Positions 1 to 6,887 of a stretch of 10,346 nt of DNA are shown one piece after another. Below the pieces are notes generated by a model. That model ran no database searches and was not told the DNA's origin. It was given only the letters and a program-made list of their open reading frames with translations. The stretch comes from JAGMDK01 sp023128695 (GTDB taxonomy: Bacteria; Planctomycetota; Phycisphaerae; UBA1845; Fen-1342), in NCBI GenBank assembly GCA_030628805.1, contig DAOVQG010000167.1, positions 1 through 10,346 on the forward strand, given 5' to 3'. Every line of letters starts with the position of its first letter. Position 1 is the first letter of the stretch. The position numbers and the translations under genes are program-made.

Positions 1-34
1 CCCTTCGGGGGCTCGCTTGGGCTCGCCTCAACAA

Positions 35-89
35 CCCAGGGCTCGCTGCGCTTCGCCCTGGGCTTTATTCCGTCGTCCCCTTCGGGGAC
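35..89. repeat. Two adjacent hairpin-forming sequences
   Basis: CCCAGGGC at 35-42 pairs with GCCCTGGG at 55-62 across a 12-base loop. A second hairpin at 75-89 has arms GTCCC and GGGAC closed by a C(TTCG)G tetraloop. No T-run follows directly, so a classical intrinsic terminator is not supported, although the pair could be the 3' end or terminator of a gene lying before the window. The style matches the other GC-rich intergenic palindromes here. Confidence 0.5.
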
Positions 90-118
90 TCATCCTTCCC
101 CCTTTTCCCCCGATCCGC

Positions 119-153
119 AATCCCCAATCCTCGATCCTCAATCCTCAATCCTC
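119..153. repeat. AATCCTC heptamer tract
   Basis: Three exact AATCCTC units (126-132, 140-146, 147-153) and one GATCCTC variant (133-139) lie head to tail, preceded by a degenerate CAATCCC. The same heptamer recurs at 6225-6302 in both orientations, so this is a dispersed simple-repeat family and not a one-off low-complexity stretch. It lies about 100 bp upstream of the symporter gene. No function can be assigned. Confidence 0.7.
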
Positions 154-251
154 TTTGGTTGCGGCCGAAGGCCGCGCCAAGTTATCCGTGGTGAATTGTC
201 CGGGAGGTACGCTCCCCGTCCAAGCGCCCTACACTTCACGCGAGGACCGGC

Positions 252-1727
252 ATGAAGCTCAAACTACATAACCTAATATTCGTCGGCATGGCCGGCGGCG
301 TCGGCGTCGGACTCGGGCTGTGGTACCTCGGCGAGAGTGCCCAAACGACTCAGGACCCGCAACGCGCCGCAACCATGGCCGCGGCGTACGAACATATCCT
401 CTGGTGGCTCAACCTCCTGGGCCCCACCATCTTCATCAGCGCCCTCAAAATGATCATCGCCCCGCTGATCTTCGCCAGCATCGTCGCCGGCGTGACCAGC
501 CTGCCGAATATGAAAGAACTCGGCGCGATCGGCTGGAAGACCATGGCCTATTACATCATTACGACGACGATCGCGGTCACGATCGGCCTGATCTGCGTCC
601 TCACGATCCAGCCGGGGAAGAAAGCCGCCGCGAAATCCCTACGAGCGGACCGCATCGCTCACCTGGACACTCGCCGGGTCGAATTCGAGGAGCTCACCGG
701 CACGGTGGCCCTGCGTGAGGACGGCGAACCCTCGAACGAGTACCTGGTCTGGCTCGCCGAGCTGGAGAGCGCCCAGTTCGCCACCGGCGACGAGGCCCGG
801 CGATTCGCCAGGCTGGCCACCGCCCGCGAGCGAACGTCCGGCGACATGTTCAAACAGGACATCATTCTGCCGCTGATTACGAACCCGTTCACCTCGCTCG
901 CGGCCAGCCCGCCGAACGCGTTGGGGTTAATTTTCTTCGCGCTGCTGTTGGGCCTGGCCTGCATCGTGGTCGGCGAGCCCGCCCGGCCGCTGATATCCTT
1001 CTTTCATAGCCTCAACGCGGTCATCCTCCAGGTTACGCATTGGCTGATGTCCATCTCCCCCTTCGCGATCGCCTGCATCGTCGCCTGGCTGGTGGGCGAG
1101 AAGGGGCCGGCCGTGTTTGGCAATCTCGGCTGGTACTGCGGCACCGTCATCGGCGGCATCGTGATCCACGTTATCATCCTGCTCGCGATTGCAAGAATAG
1201 TCGGCGGCATCGGACCGCTACGGCTATGGCGCGGCATCCGCGAAGCGTGGCTGATCGCCTTCTCCACCCGTTCCAGCGCCGCGACGTTACCGGTCACGCT
1301 CGCTTGTGCGACCGAGAAGCTCAAGGTCTCGCCCAAAGTCGCGAATTTCTCGATCCCGGTCGGGGCCACCGTCAACATGGACGGCACCGCCCTCTACGAA
1401 GGCGTCGCCATCATCTTCCTGATCCAAATCTACGGCGGCCTCGACGACGTCAGCATCACCATGACCGCGATGGCGACTTTCCTGATCTTCATCACGGCGG
1501 TGCTCGCGTCGGTCGGAGCCGCGGCGGTGCCGGACGCCGGTCTGGTTACGATGGTGCTGGTCGCGAGCGCGGTGCACCTACCGATCTATTACATCCCGCT
1601 GATCTTCGCGGTCGATGCGTTCCTGGACATGTTCCGAACCTCGACAAACGTGTTGGGCGACACGGTGGGCGCCATCGTGGTCAATCGGCTGGAACGGAAA
1701 CGTTTGGGTGAGCCCGTCGCATCGTAA
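252..1727 (+). CDS. Dicarboxylate/amino acid:cation symporter (DAACS family)
   Basis: A 491-residue polytopic inner-membrane protein of the GltP/DctA/Glt(Ph) family, which couples uptake of acidic amino acids or C4-dicarboxylates to H+ or Na+. Family signatures are intact and in order: SFSTRSSAATLP-type serine-rich hairpin 1 (residues 337-346), NMDGT at 375-379 in TM7, and the TM8 block with D459, R462, T463, N466 and D470. The arginine at 462 matches the family arginine that contacts the substrate side-chain carboxylate, favouring an acidic substrate over a neutral one. LKMIIAP near residue 65 and ITNPF at 209-213 mark conserved TM2 and TM4 landmarks. A long charged stretch at about 121-205 between TM3 and TM4 exceeds what I recall for Glt(Ph). 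The ATG has AGGA at 243-246, five bases upstream. It is alone, with no linked sensor or enzyme gene. Exact substrate and coupling ion are not determined. Confidence 0.93.
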   Translation: MKLKLHNLIFVGMAGGVGVGLGLWYLGESAQTTQDPQRAATMAAAYEHILWWLNLLGPTIFISALKMIIAPLIFASIVAGVTSLPNMKELGAIGWKTMAYYIITTTIAVTIGLICVLTIQPGKKAAAKSLRADRIAHLDTRRVEFEELTGTVALREDGEPSNEYLVWLAELESAQFATGDEARRFARLATARERTSGDMFKQDIILPLITNPFTSLAASPPNALGLIFFALLLGLACIVVGEPARPLISFFHSLNAVILQVTHWLMSISPFAIACIVAWLVGEKGPAVFGNLGWYCGTVIGGIVIHVIILLAIARIVGGIGPLRLWRGIREAWLIAFSTRSSAATLPVTLACATEKLKVSPKVANFSIPVGATVNMDGTALYEGVAIIFLIQIYGGLDDVSITMTAMATFLIFITAVLASVGAAAVPDAGLVTMVLVASAVHLPIYYIPLIFAVDAFLDMFRTSTNVLGDTVGAIVVNRLERKRLGEPVAS

Positions 1728-1758
1728 AGCGGCGGGTACGAATACTCCCCGGCAGCCC

Positions 1759-1777
1759 CTAAAGCGATGGGCCACCC
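1759..1777 (+). repeat. 19-bp dispersed repeat, copy a
   Basis: CTAAAGCGATGGGCCACCC occurs here on the + strand and again, exactly, on the - strand at 10163-10181. This copy sits shortly downstream of the symporter stop codon and is not part of a visible hairpin. The distal copy forms one arm region of a strong hairpin. Confidence 0.7.
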
Positions 1778-1810
1778 GGCCAGGCGCGTTGGTTGTGTAT
1801 CGATCGAAAT

Positions 1811-1894
1811 GTGTGCCACTGCTCTTGAGCAGTGCTAAGCTTCGCCGAGTGCGCAGAGATCGTTAAGAAACACTGCTCAAGAGCAGTGGCACAA
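1811..1894. repeat. Bipartite palindromic element, copy 1
   Basis: The left arm (1811-1834) is GTGTGC followed by the near-perfect palindrome CACTGCTCTTGAGCAGTG. The right arm (1871-1894) is its reverse complement with one terminal mismatch. The 36-base spacer is unrelated to those of the other copies (5234-5308, 7026-7099). Each arm can fold alone or the two can pair into a stem of about 23-24 bp. It lies between two co-oriented genes, 47 bp before the start codon at 1942. The layout resembles paired REP (BIME-like) elements. Confidence 0.88.
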
Positions 1895-1941
1895 CAGCCC
1901 GTCAATTGAGGGTTGACGGAGCACTTGATGGAGACGTGTTA

Positions 1942-4113
1942 ATGTCCAGGTATCTGCTCCTCGCCGGCGTGTCCGCCCTATTGGTCCTGACCATCTGCGC
2001 CTACCTGCCCGTCTTCCAGGCCGGTTTCATCTGGGACGACGACGCCTACGTGACCAACAATTGGACCTTGCGCTCGCTGGGCGGTTTGCTGAGCATGTGG
2101 ACCCAACCCGGCGCCATCCCGCAGTACTACCCTCTGACCCACACTACTTTCTGGTTCGAATACCACCTCTGGCGGGCAAACGCCACGGGTTACCATCTGG
2201 TCAATGTTCTCCTGCACGTCAGCAGCGCGTGTCTCATCTGGCTGATCCTGCGGCGGCTGGCATTGCCGGGTGCCTGGTTTGTCGCGGCGATCTTCGCGCT
2301 GCACCCGGTCCACGTCGAATCGGTAGCCTGGATCACTGAGCGGAAAAACACGTTGTCGGGGATGTTTTATTTTCTTTCGATGCTCGCGTATCTCGAATTC
2401 CGCCCGCTGGTCGGCGATCCCTCGACCGGACGCGGCCAAGGCCGACGGGCTTACGTGCTTTCCCTGGCGGCATTCTGCGCCGCCCTGCTCAGCAAGTCGA
2501 TCACTTGTTCGCTGCCCGCCGCCCTGCTCCTGCTAACGTGGTGGAAGCGCGGCCGCCTGGCTTGGCGTGACGTGCTGCCGCTACTGCCCTTCTTCGCCGT
2601 CGGCATCATCATGAGTCTGATTACCGTCTGGATGGAAAGCAAACACGTCGGCGCCATCGGCGACGACTGGGCCCTCTCACCCCTCGACCGCATCCTGATC
2701 GCCGGCCACGCAGTGTGGTTCTATGCCGGCAAACTGGTCTGGCCGGTCAACCTCGCTTTCATCTATCACCGCTGGGAGATCGATGCCGGGATCTGGTGGC
2801 AATACCTGTATCCCGCCGCCGCGCTGGCGGTGCTCGTCGTTCTCTGGTTCGCGCGGCGGCGGATCGGCCGCGGCCCGCTCGTGGCCGGGTTGTTCTTCGG
2901 CGGCACGCTGGTCCCGGCTCTGGGCTTCGTCAACATCTACCCGATGCGCTACTCCTTCGTGGCCGATCATTTCCAGTATCTCGCCAGTCTGGGAATCATT
3001 ACCCTCATCGTCGGACTCGTGGCCGCAACGTCACAACGCATCGGCTCGGCGGCCGTCAAGGTCGCCGCGATCCTCGGCGTCGCCGTCTTGGCGCTCTTGG
3101 GCACCGGCGTTTGGCGACAGACGCACATCTACAAAGACCTCGAAACGCTCTGGCGTGACACGCTCGACAAAACACCGACCGCCGTGATCGCGATGAATAA
3201 CCTGGGCCGCGAGCTGATCCGTCAGAAGCGCGGCGTCGAAGCGATTCCTTACCTGCAAGAGGCCGTGCATCTGCGGTCGCATGACCTCAAGTACCGCAAC
3301 AACCTGGCCAGTGCGTACCTCGACGCCGGTCGCCTTGAGGATGCGTTGCGGACATTCCGCTACGCCTTGCGGCAGGACCCGAACGACATTCTTACAAACT
3401 ACAATTTTGGCTGTGTATACGCTCAACGGGGACGCTTCGATCAAGCCATACCCCATTTCAAGCAGGTGGTGCAACTCGGCGCGGAGTACGAGAAATCCGG
3501 CCGGCGGGTCAGTGCGGCCGTCATCAGGAACATACACCAGGCGCGCGAAGCCCTGGCGAGAGCCCTGCTCGACGACACGAAAGTGTTGCTCGGCCGGCGG
3601 CAACGCCATACCGCCGTCGATTTGCTCACCGAGACGCTCCCGCTCATCCCCGAGGCGTTTGAACCGCGCCGGCTGCTGGCCGACCTGCTGGCCGCGAGCG
3701 GGCGTCCACATGATGCGGTTATCCGCTACCGTGAATGCCTGGACTTGCAGCCGGAGTCGGCCGACGTGCTCAACGCCCTGGCCTGGCTGCTGGCGACCCA
3801 CCCTGATCCCACGGTTCGCGATGGAAAGGAAGCCGTCGCCTTGGCCGAGCGTGCCGTCCAGCAACATTATAAGAACGCTTCCGTCCTGGACACGCTTGCC
3901 GCCGCCCTGGCCGAAACCGGCCAGTTCGACCGCGCTGTCGAAGTCGCCCGGCAGGCCCGCGATGCCGCCAACCGGCTCGGGGCCCGGCAACTCGCCGAAT
4001 CAATCAACAAGCGCCTCCAGCTCTATACCGCCCACATCCCTTACCGCGAGACCTTTACCTCAAGCGGCGCACAAACCGGCACGAGGGCCGACCCGCCGCG
4101 ATACACGCGATAG
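1942..4113 (+). CDS. Membrane GT-C/TMTC-like protein with C-terminal TPR repeats
   Basis: The N-terminal half (residues 1 to about 400) has roughly ten to twelve membrane segments and the hallmarks of bacterial proteins related to PMT/TMTC GT-C glycosyltransferases: WDDD at 31-34 in the first extracytoplasmic loop, HPVHVESVAWITERKN at 121-136, and DHFQYL at 342-347. The C-terminal part (about 410-700) is a run of TPR-like helical pairs; the stretch ALAWLLATHPDPTVRDGKEA is a common TPR variant in planctomycetal proteins. By analogy it may transfer a sugar from a lipid carrier to proteins or envelope polymers, with the TPRs as substrate or partner platform, but activity is unproven. An in-frame TTG at 1906 would add 12 residues; ATG 1942 is preferred because ATGGAG (1928-1933) is correctly spaced and the protein then begins MSRYLLLAG, directly followed by TM1. 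The next gene starts 84 bp downstream. Confidence 0.85.
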   Translation: MSRYLLLAGVSALLVLTICAYLPVFQAGFIWDDDAYVTNNWTLRSLGGLLSMWTQPGAIPQYYPLTHTTFWFEYHLWRANATGYHLVNVLLHVSSACLIWLILRRLALPGAWFVAAIFALHPVHVESVAWITERKNTLSGMFYFLSMLAYLEFRPLVGDPSTGRGQGRRAYVLSLAAFCAALLSKSITCSLPAALLLLTWWKRGRLAWRDVLPLLPFFAVGIIMSLITVWMESKHVGAIGDDWALSPLDRILIAGHAVWFYAGKLVWPVNLAFIYHRWEIDAGIWWQYLYPAAALAVLVVLWFARRRIGRGPLVAGLFFGGTLVPALGFVNIYPMRYSFVADHFQYLASLGIITLIVGLVAATSQRIGSAAVKVAAILGVAVLALLGTGVWRQTHIYKDLETLWRDTLDKTPTAVIAMNNLGRELIRQKRGVEAIPYLQEAVHLRSHDLKYRNNLASAYLDAGRLEDALRTFRYALRQDPNDILTNYNFGCVYAQRGRFDQAIPHFKQVVQLGAEYEKSGRRVSAAVIRNIHQAREALARALLDDTKVLLGRRQRHTAVDLLTETLPLIPEAFEPRRLLADLLAASGRPHDAVIRYRECLDLQPESADVLNALAWLLATHPDPTVRDGKEAVALAERAVQQHYKNASVLDTLAAALAETGQFDRAVEVARQARDAANRLGARQLAESINKRLQLYTAHIPYRETFTSSGAQTGTRADPPRYTR

Positions 4114-4197
4114 ACATGAAACGTGTTCTCGTTGTCCGCGGGAAACGCGCATTTTCGGCGCCTTGCTGGTCAGCGTCCGACCACGTAAGCTGTCATC

Positions 4198-5130
4198 GTG
4201 ACGAACAGCGAGCGGGATACAGTGAATTCGACTCTGCGCGAGTGGTTGCGCAACGAACGCCGCCTCGGCGTGCCGCACTACGCCGTGCCCGCTCCCGCCC
4301 GCGTGGCAAGTTCGCCGCAGCAGCGGGTACCGCCACCGCCAAGCCGGGAGCGTACGCAGACGAGTTCACAAATGCCTGCTGCTGAGTCCGGATTCAGCCT
4401 CCCAACAGGACGACCCAACACCTCAAAGCCACCAGCACGCAAGGTCGCGGCTCCCGTGGGCACGCCGAGCTTTTTGCCCGATGATCCAGATCTCCCTCCT
4501 CTGTGCCAGGAGGAACTACCGGCCTCAAAGGCCGCCGATGTTCTCGCGCAATTCAACTCGGATTTCGTGCAGGGTTGCACGAAGTGCCGCTTGCACGAGC
4601 ACCGCACCCACACGGTCTTTGGGCAAGGCAACCCTCGTCCGGACTTGGCCTTTGTCGGCGAGGGCCCCGGAGCCGATGAAGACGCCCAAGGCGTCGCATT
4701 TATCGGCCGGGCAGGCCAACTGTTGACGCGGATGATCGCCGCCATGACGCTAACTCGTGACCAAGTCTATATTTGCAACATTGTGAAGTGTCGGCCCCCG
4801 GGTAACCGCACGCCCACCGAAGACGAGATGCAGACGTGTGCTCCCTTCCTGTATCGCCAACTCGCGGTGCTGAGACCGAAAGTGATCGTGGCCCTGGGGC
4901 GCCCCGCGACGCAGACCCTATTGGCGTCCAAGATGCCGATCTCCAAGCTGCGCGGGCAGTTTCACGATTTCCCCCCACCTGTGCTCGCTCAAGCCGGCCT
5001 CCCCGCAACCAAGCTAATGCCCACGTTCCACCCGGCGTATCTGCTGCGTAACCCTGCCGCCAAGACCGACGCCTGGGATGACCTGAAGCAAGTGATGAGC
5101 TTCCTGGGTCTCAAAATCCCGGAGCGATGA
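4198..5130 (+). CDS. Family 4 (4Fe-4S) uracil-DNA glycosylase
   Basis: Removes uracil from DNA to start base-excision repair, acting in the cytoplasm on the chromosome. The catalytic domain spans about 120-305. C127, C130, C198 and C214 match the iron-sulfur cluster ligands; GEGPGADED at 154-162 is motif A, followed by GRAGQLL; KCRPPGNRTP follows C198; HPAYLLR begins at H278 and is the C-terminal DNA-binding motif. Residues 1 to about 115 are an extension: a short helical STLREWLRNERRLGVPHY segment and then a proline- and serine-rich, probably disordered linker. This makes the protein longer than the roughly 200 residues typical of stand-alone family members; similar extensions are common in this lineage as I recall. 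The GTG start lacks a clear Shine-Dalgarno, so the N-terminus is the least certain part. The nearest in-frame ATG, at 4372, would remove the helical segment but leave the domain intact. Confidence 0.93.
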   Translation: MTNSERDTVNSTLREWLRNERRLGVPHYAVPAPARVASSPQQRVPPPPSRERTQTSSQMPAAESGFSLPTGRPNTSKPPARKVAAPVGTPSFLPDDPDLPPLCQEELPASKAADVLAQFNSDFVQGCTKCRLHEHRTHTVFGQGNPRPDLAFVGEGPGADEDAQGVAFIGRAGQLLTRMIAAMTLTRDQVYICNIVKCRPPGNRTPTEDEMQTCAPFLYRQLAVLRPKVIVALGRPATQTLLASKMPISKLRGQFHDFPPPVLAQAGLPATKLMPTFHPAYLLRNPAAKTDAWDDLKQVMSFLGLKIPER

Positions 5131-5158
5131 TGAATGGGCTCCGTACCGGCCGAACGAC

Positions 5159-5200
5159 GAGCCGCGGACTTCAGTCCGCGCGGGCTAAAGCCCGCGGCTC
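5159..5200. repeat. Cloverleaf-like palindrome (three-way junction)
   Basis: GAGCC (5159-5163) pairs with GGCTC (5196-5200). Between them are two back-to-back hairpins: GCGGAC/GTCCGC (5164-5169 with 5174-5179, loop TTCA) and GCGGGC/GCCCGC (5180-5185 with 5190-5195, loop TAAA). Every base outside the two loops is paired, giving a compact three-way junction in DNA or RNA. It lies 29 bp after the glycosylase stop, so it may double as a transcript 3' end, although no T-tract follows. Confidence 0.75.
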
Positions 5201-5233
5201 TTCAGCAAAATGAGTAGCGGCCGGGCGTGTGTT

Positions 5234-5308
5234 GTGTGCCACTGCTCTTGAGCAGTGTCTTCTATTTACCAGCGGTGGCTTGGGCACTGCTCAAGAGCAG
5301 TGGCACAC
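5234..5308. repeat. Bipartite palindromic element, copy 2
   Basis: Perfect 24-bp inverted arms (5234-5257 and 5285-5308), identical to the other copies, around a 27-base spacer of unrelated sequence. It is nested inside the 18-bp inverted repeat at 5135/5349. Confidence 0.9.
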
Positions 5309-5349
5309 CGCCGGTGAAAAGCTCGGAACCACGGCCGGTACGGAGCCCA

Positions 5350-5550
5350 GCCGCTACAGGACTATTGCGGCGGATTGCGAAATGCCTGCCGAGATGGTTG
5401 GGATAATACGACACAAGAACCGGGTATTTACCCGGTAGCAGTGAGGCAAATGCGCTATATCATTCCTTGTGGTATCACTGTCTAGGTAAATGCCCCAATC
5501 ATGAAGGGTCAGGGACGAAGCCGGCCCGCCCGATGAGAACGGGGGCTGAT
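5350..5550 (+). promoter_or_regulatory. Putative promoter and structured leader of the LuxR-type regulator
   Basis: No gene is seen here. ACCGGGTATTTACCCGGT at 5419-5436 is a tight hairpin with a 7-8 bp stem. CAGTGA (5439-5444) and TCACTG (5475-5480) could form a second stem. GATAAT at 5402-5407 resembles a -10 box, but no well-spaced -35 box accompanies it, so the promoter is only a suggestion. The run GGGGG at 5541-5545 serves as Shine-Dalgarno for ATG 5551. I do not recognise a known riboswitch. Confidence 0.3.
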
Positions 5551-6216
5551 ATGAGTGACGGACACACAAACGGTGCAAACGAAAACCCCCGAGCCGTGAT
5601 CTACCTCCTGGGCCATTCCGCCCTTGATCGGCTCGCATACCGGCGGCTGTTCAGCACCGAGTTACACCTTGAGGTGGCCCTCGATTCCGACTTCACGCCA
5701 ACTGCGATCTGGATGGCGATGCGTAACAAGCCGGACTTGGCCGTGGTCGACGCCGACACGGCACACGCCCCGGTGCTCGATGCCATCCAAATGATCACGC
5801 GTCTGAGTTCAACTATCCGTGTTCTCCTCGTCAGCGCCACCAACGAGTCAGCGCACGTCGAGACCTGGTGCTACTGCCCGCTGCACGGGTACGTGACAAA
5901 GGACGGCGGCGTGGAAGAATTACGGTCCGCAATCGAAGCCGTTCTGGCTGGACGAGACTATTTCAAGGCAGAAATCCGCGCCACGCTCGACCGCGGCAGG
6001 GCCCGCTCGAACGGCCGTACCAAGCTCTCCCGGCGTGAGTCGGAACTCCTGCCCCTGTTGGCCCGCGGGCTGACCCTCCGCGCCGCCGCCGTCGAGTTGG
6101 CGGTCAGCTACAAGACCGCCGATTCCTATCGCACGAGCATGCACCGCAAGCTGGGCGTGCACGACCGCGTCGAGCTGGCTCGCTACGCCATCCGCAAGCG
6201 GATCATCGAGCCGTAA
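5551..6216 (+). CDS. LuxR/NarL-type response regulator with degenerate receiver domain
   Basis: A 221-residue transcription factor. Residues about 14-135 align with a CheY-like receiver: the phosphoacceptor aspartate is present (D67 in PDLAVVDAD), as are the later serine (VLLVSAT) and lysine (VTKDGG) positions. The acidic pair that normally holds Mg2+ near the end of strand 1 (VDD) is replaced by leucine-glycine in VIYLLGHS. Residues about 159-221 are a LuxR helix-turn-helix, from LSRRESELLPLLARG through SYKTADSYRTSMHRKLGVHD. Phosphorylation may therefore be weak or absent. An in-frame ATG at 5533 lacks a ribosome binding site and the frame stays open back to 5467; ATG 5551 with GGGGG five bases upstream is preferred. 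No histidine kinase is adjacent, so the protein looks like an orphan. Target genes are unknown. Confidence 0.87.
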   Translation: MSDGHTNGANENPRAVIYLLGHSALDRLAYRRLFSTELHLEVALDSDFTPTAIWMAMRNKPDLAVVDADTAHAPVLDAIQMITRLSSTIRVLLVSATNESAHVETWCYCPLHGYVTKDGGVEELRSAIEAVLAGRDYFKAEIRATLDRGRARSNGRTKLSRRESELLPLLARGLTLRAAAVELAVSYKTADSYRTSMHRKLGVHDRVELARYAIRKRIIEP

Positions 6217-6224
6217 ACACGAAT

Positions 6225-6302
6225 GAGGATTGGGGATTGAGGATTGAGCATAGGATGAGAGTGGACTCAATCCTCAATCCTCAATCCTCAATCCTCAATC
6301 CT
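6225..6302. repeat. Heptamer tracts in opposite orientation between convergent genes
   Basis: Five exact CTCAATC units fill 6266-6300. Facing them are GATTGAG units at 6235-6241 and 6242-6248 with a GATTGGG variant at 6228-6234. The arms are complementary and can form a long hairpin around 6249-6265. The stop codon of the + strand regulator (6216) and that of the - strand lipoprotein (6311) flank it, so it is placed as a bidirectional terminator would be. The heptamer is the same as at 119-153. Confidence 0.75.
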
Positions 6303-6310
6303 GAACAGAA

Positions 6311-6733
6311 TCACTCCTCCTCATACAACGCTTGGTCGCGCAGTTCGGTGGCGCGCTGCACGATTTCGGCTACGGTCGCTTCGCCGATCGGCTCCAGCTT
6401 GAAGGTTGGCAGGACGTGTTCGTCGCGAATCGTCGCCGGGATCATGGTTTCCGCCACCAGATCAAAAGGCGGCCACTGGTACCACGGGGCCTCGATCCGA
6501 TAATGCGTCTTCAGTGTCCAGTACCCCGGCTTCCGCAGCATGATGTCGTAGTCGCCGTACCAGAGAAACGAAAACTTGACCGGGCTGACGCCGACTTCTT
6601 CGTCGTTGACGATCACGAGAGCGCCCGGAGGATCGGTTTCGACGCGCGCGGTCCGCTCGACACAGCCGCCAGGAACCATGAGCAGGAGCCCCGCGGCGGC
6701 CGCTGACAACCAAGTAGATCGTAATCGCTTCAT
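6311..6733 (-). CDS. PEGA-domain lipoprotein
   Basis: A 140-residue predicted envelope protein. MKRLRSTW followed by an alanine/leucine-rich stretch is a signal peptide ending at a cysteine in MVPGGCVERT; PGGC is an imperfect lipobox (proline at -3), so lipidation is likely but not certain. RVETDPPGALVIVNDEEVG and SPVKFSFLWYGDYDIMLRKPGY form a PEGA domain, a small beta-rich surface module usually attached to the envelope. The tail APWYQWPPFDLVAE and the C-terminal helix match similar small planctomycetal lipoproteins as I remember them. Function is unknown. An upstream in-frame ATG at 6751 would add MDRDTE; ATG 6733 is preferred because it puts the basic residues directly before the hydrophobic core and has GAG eight bases upstream. 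It converges on the LuxR gene. A MITE-like element begins about 39 bp upstream of its start and may carry its promoter region. Confidence 0.82.
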   Translation of the reverse strand: MKRLRSTWLSAAAAGLLLMVPGGCVERTARVETDPPGALVIVNDEEVGVSPVKFSFLWYGDYDIMLRKPGYWTLKTHYRIEAPWYQWPPFDLVAETMIPATIRDEHVLPTFKLEPIGEATVAEIVQRATELRDQALYEEE

Positions 6734-6771
6734 TTCGGTATCTCGATCCATTTCACGTCGCCTGGGTCCTT

Positions 6772-6887
6772 TAGAGCCGCTTCAGAAAACGTTTGGCGTC
6801 CGTCGGGAGGGCGAGGCTCCTGCCGAGCTGCGGCTCGGCAGGAGCCTCGCCCTCCCCCAACAACGGACTTTTTCTGAAATTGCTCTA
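6772..6887. mobile_element. MITE-like element with TA ends and a 24-bp perfect stem
   Basis: Terminal TAGAGC (6772-6777) with TTCAGAAAA (6781-6789) is mirrored by TTTTCTGAA (6870-6878) and GCTCTA (6882-6887), with three non-matching bases between the blocks on each side. The core is a perfect 24-bp stem (6805-6828 with 6833-6856) around a 4-base loop TGCG. At 116 bp, without coding capacity and with TA at both extremes, it looks like a non-autonomous element of the IS630/mariner type, which duplicates TA. The family assignment is inference. Confidence 0.6.

Larger units (their letters stand above)
5135..5349. repeat. 215-bp nested inverted-repeat block
   Basis: TGGGCTCCGTACCGGCCG at 5135-5152 is the exact reverse complement of 5332-5349, an 18-bp perfect terminal inverted repeat. 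It encloses a cloverleaf-like palindrome (5159-5200) and bipartite palindrome copy 2 (5234-5308). The block begins 5 bp after the glycosylase stop codon. No flanking target duplication and no internal ORF with coding character are visible. It could act as a strong terminator or be a composite or non-autonomous mobile element; the sequence alone does not decide. Confidence 0.75.

Noticed and set aside
17..271. 84-codon open frame at the window start
   Set aside because: It runs through hairpins and the heptamer tract, has no domain, and overlaps the symporter start. It reflects repeat sequence.
1906..1941. TTG start for the membrane/TPR protein
   Set aside because: ATG 1942 has a well-placed Shine-Dalgarno and leads directly into TM1; the extra 12 residues overlap a small hairpin in the leader (1900-1918).
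3031..3990. 319-codon - strand frame opposite the TPR part of the membrane protein
   Set aside because: It is the antisense shadow of a well-supported + strand gene in GC-rich DNA.
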